DNA of 14,305 nt, taken from the NCBI GenBank assembly GCA_039029935.1, contig JBCCFC010000193.1:1-14305 (forward strand). Direction: 5' to 3'. The notes under the pieces were generated by a model. The model saw nothing but the letters and a program-made list of their open reading frames with translations, did no database searches and was not told the DNA's origin. Both the position numbers and the translations under genes were made by a program. Origin of the DNA: G039029935 sp039029935 (GTDB lineage: Bacteria; Chloroflexota; Anaerolineae; Caldilineales; Caldilineaceae). Shown piece after piece: positions 6,606-12,900 of the stretch. Within the stretch, counting starts at the first letter, position 1, and every line of letters begins with the position of its first letter.

Positions 6606-7367
6606 ATGATATTGATACAAACCTATACTGACCTACAAACCATCGCCCAACATGACCCCAACATCCTTGCGCTCATCCTTGTCGGTTCGCGTGGACGTGA
6701 CTTTGCGCATACCGACTCTGATTGGGATTGCCAGATGATTGTGGTTGATGATGTGTTGGATGTTTACCGTCAACGCTTTGCCAATCTGCCAGCGGAAATT
6801 GAACTGAGCATTGACACGCTGGATGGGTTTCGTGACCACGCAGCGTGGGGTAACGAGATGGCATGGGACCGCTATACATGGGCGCACATTACACCAGAGA
6901 TTGACAAGACGGATAGTGTTCTCCAACCGATTATTGATGAAAAGAGCCGTGTGCCAGAAGAGCATGTCGATGCATTTATTCGTGGTTCACTCGATCATTA
7001 TATCAACCAAGTCTATCGCTCTATCAAGTGTCTGCGCAGTGGCAACGATGTAGGGCACAGGCTGGAGGCAGCAGAGTCTATCCGTCCCATGCTCAATGCA
7101 TTGTTCTGTCTGCATGACCGCCGTGTGCTGCCCTATTACAAGTACTTGGCGTGGGATTTGGCACACTATCCGCTGGATAAACTGGATTGTTCAAGCGAAG
7201 AATTGCTACACGATATTCTTGCGATTGTGGAAGGTGGAGACTGTCTCGTTCAACAGAAATGGCTACGTAAGGTGGAGTCGTTGTTTCGACGCGAAGGCTA
7301 TGGGGACGTATTCGATGCGTGGGAGGGTAAGGATCAGTGGACGATGAATGTGGTTATATCTATATGA
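6606..7367 (+). CDS. Nucleotidyltransferase-fold protein (aminoglycoside-adenylyltransferase-like)
   Basis: The 253-residue protein carries the signature of the DNA polymerase beta-like nucleotidyltransferase superfamily. The LVGSRG turn (Gly27-Ser28) lies after a first helix, followed by the metal-binding pair Asp39-x-Asp41 in TDSDWD and a hydrophobic strand, CQMIVVD. The remaining about 150 residues are helical (DHYINQVYRSIKCL, then LEAAESIRPML), in the manner of AadK/lincosamide-type or other nucleotide-transfer enzymes whose C-terminal helices bind the acceptor. Members attach AMP or another NMP to a small molecule, drug or protein. A resistance role is possible but cannot be claimed from sequence. 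The start ATG 6606 has only a distant purine-rich stretch (AAGGAATGGG), so initiation looks weak. A hairpin ends 16 bases upstream. The stop lies 4 bp from the stop of the convergent nuclease-like gene. Confidence 0.72.
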   Translation: MILIQTYTDLQTIAQHDPNILALILVGSRGRDFAHTDSDWDCQMIVVDDVLDVYRQRFANLPAEIELSIDTLDGFRDHAAWGNEMAWDRYTWAHITPEIDKTDSVLQPIIDEKSRVPEEHVDAFIRGSLDHYINQVYRSIKCLRSGNDVGHRLEAAESIRPMLNALFCLHDRRVLPYYKYLAWDLAHYPLDKLDCSSEELLHDILAIVEGGDCLVQQKWLRKVESLFRREGYGDVFDAWEGKDQWTMNVVISI

Positions 7368-7371
7368 AATA

Positions 7372-8001
7372 TTACACAGGCTTCTCACTTTTGAATGAGT
7401 TTGCAATATAGCCAATCCGTTCTACGATATCAGATACAGATCGAATATGATAATTATGTGTATCCACAGAAATAATATTATTCTCTAAAAGTAGAAATTC
7501 CCATAACTCCCCGTCGGTGATAATGCCATAAACCTTTTCTTGCTCAAAAACATGCAGTGTTGTGAACATCTCGGCAATGCATTGACCTAACCCGTCTGAA
7601 AGACTGCTTCGTTTGACTTCGACAACAGAGATAACCGGAGCAAGAAGATCAATTTCATCCAGACTTAATGCGCCATCATATAAACCATTAAGCGAATGAG
7701 GAAATCGTTCAGCGTCATCATGTGGGTATGTGACTGTTGGCTCGAAAAAGACACCAAGTTCGTATAGCTCTCCCGCGGCCCATAGAATACGTGATACCAG
7801 AAGACTACCTCGTGTCGCCTCGTTGTCATATCTGGAGAGGCGTAGACGTACAGACATGTTGGTGACAGCTTGTTGCAACTCTGGGTATTCGTGTCCGCTT
7901 GGTGTAAAATCCTCAAATAAATTGGCGGCTTTTTCGATCTCAATCTGGAAAAACTTTTTTAGGTCGGCTGCTGGATATTTTCGATAATCTCGGAATGCCA
8001 T
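7372..8001 (-). CDS. PD-(D/E)XK nuclease-like protein of unknown role
   Basis: The 209-residue product has a recognisable PD-(D/E)XK arrangement. Asp109 in YDGALS is the likely first acid (Asp115 and Asp118 are alternatives). A hydrophobic strand follows with Glu128-x-Lys130 in VVEVKRSS, then Gln140 in the helix GLGQCIAEM. The YGIITDGELWEF segment (158-169) resembles the end of the N-terminal nuclease domain of type I restriction subunits and related stand-alone proteins. The first 100 residues are mostly helical and charged. A GGAGGA site 5 bases upstream and a promoter at 8048-8076 fix the start at 8001; an in-frame start at 8076 would fall in the -35 box. It may be a DNA- or RNA-cutting enzyme or a degenerate relative. 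No methylase or specificity subunit is nearby, so a full restriction system is not supported. Confidence 0.6.
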   Translation of the reverse strand: MAFRDYRKYPAADLKKFFQIEIEKAANLFEDFTPSGHEYPELQQAVTNMSVRLRLSRYDNEATRGSLLVSRILWAAGELYELGVFFEPTVTYPHDDAERFPHSLNGLYDGALSLDEIDLLAPVISVVEVKRSSLSDGLGQCIAEMFTTLHVFEQEKVYGIITDGELWEFLLLENNIISVDTHNYHIRSVSDIVERIGYIANSFKSEKPV

Positions 8002-8006
8002 GAGTG

Positions 8007-8012
8007 TCCTCC
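8007..8012 (-). promoter_or_regulatory. Shine-Dalgarno GGAGGA deciding the nuclease-like gene start
   Basis: On the minus strand GGAGGA is followed by 5 bases and ATG at 8001. This supports the shorter start over any in-frame codon farther upstream. Confidence 0.7.
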
Positions 8013-8047
8013 ATTTGACTATAAATTCTGGCAAAACGCATGTTTTT

Positions 8048-8076
8048 ATTATACCGAAGAGAATACAATCAACCAA
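8048..8076 (-). promoter_or_regulatory. Sigma70-type promoter for the nuclease-like gene
   Basis: On the minus strand TTGGTT (8076-8071) and a perfect TATAAT (8053-8048) are 17 bases apart. The transcription start would be near 8041, about 40 bases before the ATG at 8001. On the other strand the same block reads TATTAT and might help the divergent ABC gene, but no good -35 is spaced correctly for it. Confidence 0.6.
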
Positions 8077-8084
8077 ACAAGCAT

Positions 8085-8090
8085 AAGGAG
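8085..8090 (+). promoter_or_regulatory. Shine-Dalgarno AAGGAG for the ABC exporter
   Basis: AAGGAG is 8 bases before ATG 8099, supporting that start codon. Confidence 0.65.
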
Positions 8091-8098
8091 TATAACGG

Positions 8099-9901
8099 AT
8101 GGGCTTAACAGGTGGCCTAGAAGTCGAAGCCTATGATCGCTCGTATAGTGATCGTGAGTTAGTGGGTCGGATACTTGCCTATTTTCGCCCACAGTGGCGC
8201 AAGGTGGCACTGGTGGCCTTTATGGTGTCGCTGGTGTCATTGGTCTCCACACTCACACCGATTGTCATTTCACAGAGCATTGACCGCGTGACCGACAACC
8301 CACAATTGCAGTTGTTGATTGCAGCGGCATCGGTGGTGACGGTGTTGGGGGCGTTGGGTTGGGGGTTTAACTATGTGCAGCAACGCTATGCCGCACGGGC
8401 AGTGGGTGAAGTTGTGCTGGCATTGCGCGGGGATGCCTTTCGTGCGGTCATGCGGCGTGATCTCTCGTTCTTTGATCAACATGCATCGGGGCGCATTGTC
8501 AGCCGCTTCACAACAGACACACAGGATTTTTCCACCGTCATCACACTCACGGTGGACCTTCTGAGCCAGATGGTGCTGGTGATTGCGATTACGGGTGTCA
8601 TGTTCAGTCAAAACTTGCGATTGGCCCTGATCACCTTGGCAATAGGGCCAATTGTCATCGTCATTGCAATGGCCTTTCGGCGGATGGCGCGGCGGGTGAT
8701 GCAGCAGGCACAGCGAGCGCAGGCGACCGTCAACGCCACCATCCAAGAGACGATTAGTGGGATTGCCGTTGCCAAGAACTTTCGCCAAGAAGCGGCCATC
8801 TATCATGATTTTCAGGATACCAATGAGTTGGCCTATCGGGTACAGATTCGCCGTGTCGCCGTCTTTGGCAGCATCTACCCCTTACTCAACACCGTCTCAG
8901 GGTTGGGTGTGGCCTTCATTGTCTATGTCGGTGGGTTGATGGCAATTGGCGAGACCATCTCAGTCGGTGAATGGTATCTCTTTGTGCAGGGGTTGACGAT
9001 TTTCTTTTACCCGCTCACCAGCATCTCATCCTTTTGGAGCCAATTTCAGCAGGGCTTGGCGGCCAGCGAGCGCGTCTTTGCGTTGATTGATGATGAGTCG
9101 CAGGTTATGCAGGTTGCGGATGAACCAGTCGGGCGACTGCGGGGCGAAATCAACTTTGACCAGCTTACGTTCAATTACAGCACAGGACGTGACATTGTAC
9201 TGGAACAGTTTTCGCTGGCAATTCCCGCTGGCGAAACATTGGCGATTGTGGGACACACAGGGGCGGGCAAATCGAGCTTGGTAAAATTGCTGATGCGTTT
9301 CTATGAGTTCCAAGATGGGCAGTTGTTGATTGATGGCCGCGATATTCGGACGCTGGATTTGCGAGAATATCGTCGTCAGCTAGGGCTGGTTCCCCAAGCA
9401 CCGTTTTTGTTCTCTGGCACAGTGGCCGACAACGTTCGCTATGGACGCCCCGATGCCACTGATGCAGAAGTTGCAACTGCGGCCAAACAATTGGGTGATG
9501 GCAGTTGGCTAGATGACCTGCCCCAAGGCATCAACACCGATGTCGGTGAGCGCGGCGCACGGCTCTCACTAGGGCAACGCCAATTGGTCGCCCTTGCCCG
9601 TGTTCTGCTGCAAGACCCGGCTATCCTTCTGCTCGACGAAGCCACTGCCAGTATCGACCCCATCACCGAGGCGCAGGTGCAAGCCGCGCTCACCACTGTG
9701 TTGAATGGCCGCACCAGCATCATCATCGCCCACCGCCTTTCCACCGTGCGCGCCGTCGACCGCATTATCGTGTTACGCACAGGGCAGATTATTGAGCAGG
9801 GCAATCATGATGAGCTACTGGTACAGGGTGGACATTATGCGGAGTTGTATACGACCTATTTCCGGCATCAGTCACTGGATTATCAACCTTGGGAGAAGTA
9901 A
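8099..9901 (+). CDS. ABC transporter half-exporter, fused membrane and ATPase domains
   Basis: This 600-residue inner-membrane protein is a type IV (MsbA/LmrA-like) ABC half-transporter that would act as a homo- or heterodimer to export lipids, drugs, peptides or other hydrophobic compounds. Six membrane segments fall near residues 34-60, 71-90, 147-168, 173-193, 254-283 and 291-311, with the coupling-region text typical of exporters (DLSFFDQHASGRIVSRFTTD). The ATPase domain is intact: Walker A GHTGAGKS (385-392), Q-loop LVPQAPF, signature LSLGQ (489-493), Walker B ending LLLDE with Asp513 and catalytic Glu514, and H-loop His545. The signature reads LSLGQ rather than LSGGQ, a tolerated change. 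No second half-exporter gene is next to it, so homodimer function is likely. A strong ribosome binding site supports the start. The substrate is unknown. A hairpin follows the stop. Confidence 0.95.
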   Translation: MGLTGGLEVEAYDRSYSDRELVGRILAYFRPQWRKVALVAFMVSLVSLVSTLTPIVISQSIDRVTDNPQLQLLIAAASVVTVLGALGWGFNYVQQRYAARAVGEVVLALRGDAFRAVMRRDLSFFDQHASGRIVSRFTTDTQDFSTVITLTVDLLSQMVLVIAITGVMFSQNLRLALITLAIGPIVIVIAMAFRRMARRVMQQAQRAQATVNATIQETISGIAVAKNFRQEAAIYHDFQDTNELAYRVQIRRVAVFGSIYPLLNTVSGLGVAFIVYVGGLMAIGETISVGEWYLFVQGLTIFFYPLTSISSFWSQFQQGLAASERVFALIDDESQVMQVADEPVGRLRGEINFDQLTFNYSTGRDIVLEQFSLAIPAGETLAIVGHTGAGKSSLVKLLMRFYEFQDGQLLIDGRDIRTLDLREYRRQLGLVPQAPFLFSGTVADNVRYGRPDATDAEVATAAKQLGDGSWLDDLPQGINTDVGERGARLSLGQRQLVALARVLLQDPAILLLDEATASIDPITEAQVQAALTTVLNGRTSIIIAHRLSTVRAVDRIIVLRTGQIIEQGNHDELLVQGGHYAELYTTYFRHQSLDYQPWEK

Positions 9902-9920
9902 GGTTGGTAATCGGTAAGTC

Positions 9921-9970
9921 GGTGGTCGGTAAACCAGTACTAAATACTGACCTACCGAACACCGACCACC
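9921..9970. terminator. Inverted repeat between convergent genes, possible bidirectional terminator
   Basis: GGTGGTCGGT (9921-9930) is perfectly complementary to ACCGACCACC (9961-9970). Inside, CAGTA (9935-9939) pairs with TACTG (9945-9949) around a 5-base loop. The right arm contains extra unpaired bases (ACCTACCGAAC region). It lies between the ABC gene stop and the stop of the surface-protein gene, where a two-way terminator is expected. No T-run follows on either strand. The neighbouring GGTAATCGGTAAGTCGG is a related direct repeat of the arm, so it may equally be a repeat element. Confidence 0.5.
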
Positions 9971-9977
9971 ATTCACT

Positions 9978-12900
9978 CTATCGTCCGATAAACGGCAGGA
10001 ACGAGAACCATCGTTTTGGCTGGCTTGGCTCATCGGCCACATCCAGCGCGGTTGGTACTTGCACATTGACCGTTGTCTCATCAGTCAGACGCAGCACCTG
10101 TGCATCGGCAATGTTGGCCGCATCCAAACGACCATTGAGGGCAATAGCCGTACCGCTCTCCACATCGTTGTTGACCTGCGTGTTGAAGATGACTTGCCCA
10201 GCATCCCCTGTAGACAGGTTGCCAAGACGCATCGCACAGACGGTTCCGGCTGGTGCGCCATCAGGACAAGCCCCTATGCCATCCACCAATTGCCATTCAG
10301 TGTCGATACTCTGTCTTGGCATGGCGACGCGCTGACCAGATGATGGTATCAAGCCGCTGCCTTCGCGGACAAAGGTTGTGCTTTCGGGGATGACAATGAT
10401 GACGACAGTCTGTTCTAGCTCGCTATCGCCGTTGTTTCCATAGTTCACCGTAAAGGCCATTGTGCCGCCTGGCTCAGAATTTGGACCGTTGCTGACAATT
10501 GTCAAATCAATGTTTGGCACATTGCCCGCATCATCAATAATGACTTCGGGGTCCATTCCTTCGTCAAAGGCTGACACGACATCAAAGCTATCGTCGCCAT
10601 TCTCGTTTGCGCCTTCAATCGCATCGTCAATCACCGTATTTTGCACTGTGTCTGGTACTGTGTCTGGTACTGTGTCTGGTACGGTCTCTGGCATGGCAAG
10701 TATGTCCACGTCATCCTGCTCACCCAGTGGCACACCAATGATCATGTTCAGCCCGCTATCCTCCGGCTCATCGTTGCTCATCTCGACTGGCTCAAAATTG
10801 GCATCCAATAGTGCTGTCTCTAACGTCACCTGTTCGCCTATCTCGACATCATCATCAATTTGAGCCTGCACTGGAATCCCATTGGCAATGGCATAGGCCA
10901 GTTCCTCGTCCGTCAGTGTACTCAACTCCAAAGTACACACGGCACTTTCTTCGCTACAGGCAACGTCATCCTGCATCAAAGAGGCTGCATTAACGCCACT
11001 CGCTCCTAAGAATCCGGAGCGTTTTTCGCGTTCAGTCCAGCGAAAGAGGAATATCTCGGTCTGACCACTGATAAACTTGACACGGACAAAGCGAATGCGT
11101 AGCTTAAAGTTGCCGCGCCGCACTCCTTCAATCGCAGCCTCATCCACCGCTAACTGCATGTATGTTTGAACCGTCATGCCCTGTTGCAAAGTTGTATTGC
11201 CAGCAGCCTCGACCAAGAATCTTAGTCCAACGGCTGGCACTTCTACGGGTGCAACAGGTACAGGTGTTGCAGTCAGCACAGGTGTTGCAGTCGGCACAGG
11301 TGTCTCTGTCGGCAGCGGTATTTCAGTCGGCACAGGTGTGCTGGTTGGTGTATCTGTTGGCACAGGTGTACTCGTCGCCGTCGGCAGCGGTGTTGCAGTC
11401 GGCACAGGTGTCTCTGTCGGCGTAGGTGTCTCTGTCGGCGTAGGTGTACTCGTCGCCGTTGATGTACTGGTTGGGGTCGGTGTACTGGTGGCGGTCGGTG
11501 TATTGGTCACGGTCGGTGTACCCGTTGGTGTCGGCGTATTCGTTGGCGTTCGTGTTGGGAAATTGTTGTCGATAATTGTGCCAATCGCTTCACTATCTAC
11601 AATTGTCGCATAGATCGGATTACTTAAGACCAATTTGAACATACGAGTGCCTTGAGCGATGGCAAAGTTATTAATCGGTATGGCAATATTGGTACTGGTT
11701 GCACCATAGGGAACGATTACAGTACTACTTTGGGCGGTGTAGTTTTCTCCGGCAATGGCCGTGGCATTCTGGGTTACGTAGTTGACCTGTACGGGTGCAT
11801 TACTGGCTTTGTTGAGACGTACCGTAAAGTTAAGTACCCCCGTCGTTTCGTTGGCAGAGACATCGCTAACCGAGAGCGTAACTCTGGCAGTCGCGATATC
11901 ATCATCCACAATCGTAAGCGTCGCCGTTTGCGCACCATTTTCAACTCCACCTACCACGCTGTTTATACCCGCAACAATGGTTTCATTGAGATCAACAATG
12001 GCATCTTGTGTTGTGGTGACAGTGGTTGAGGCGGATAGCTGCCCGGCAGGGATAACAAGTTGGCTAGTCTCTGCCACATAGTCGCTGTTACTAGCGGTTC
12101 CACCATAGCCAATAACAATCGTGATGTTCTCGGTTGAGGTGATGTTGGATGTTACGGTCAGTGTGGACGTAGCACCGCTCTCCGCGAGCGTGAGAGGTGA
12201 TGCTGACAGCGTAATCGACGGCACATCATCATTGATGATGGTCAACGTTTGCTGCTGTGTCCCGCTCTCCGTGCCACCATCCACATTGTTGATGTCTACA
12301 ACAATCGTTTTATCTACATCTGCAAAGTGATCATTTACCCCCGTGACATTGATAAAGGCAGAGGAGTGGCCTGCTGTAATCACAATCTGGCTTGGACTGG
12401 TGTAGTCGATGCCACTGGCTGTGCCACCAAAGCGTAGTGCAACCGTGACATTGCCCGTTGAGGCGACGTCGCCTACTGCGGTCAATGTGGACGTGCCACC
12501 ATTCTCTGACAATGTGAGTGGTGATGCCGTCAGTGTAATTGACGGATCAGCGGGAACGTTTGTCAGGGTGACATCATTGCCATCGCCGCCACTGTAGGAA
12601 ATCCTCAAAACACCGCCATTAAAGTTGATCGTATCGCCTTCAGCCAAGCCCTTGAAGGTGCCAATGACAGCATCGGCCATGTCGTTATCAATAATCACGA
12701 ACGAATCGTCCCCAGACGGAACGTGTGTACCAGTCGTTGTAAAATTACCAGCCAGTGTGACTGTGCCCGTGACGGCCACTTGGGCATGCCCACCCACCAC
12801 ACCAGCACCAGCAGTTCCATCGATCTTCAAGTCCAAGGTCGAACTGACGGCGAATTGGCTGGTGGCCGCGCCTGTGGTGCTCAACACCAAACTGTGGGTT

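Noticed and set aside
6606..7367. Named antibiotic-resistance nucleotidyltransferase
   Set aside because: The fold motif is clear, but similarity to a specific resistance enzyme cannot be established by eye.
7372..8001. Complete restriction-modification system
   Set aside because: Only a nuclease-like core is visible. There is no methyltransferase, specificity subunit or helicase in the window.
8002..8076. Start at 8076 for the nuclease-like gene
   Set aside because: It overlaps the predicted -35 box, and the strong GGAGGA site points to ATG 8001.
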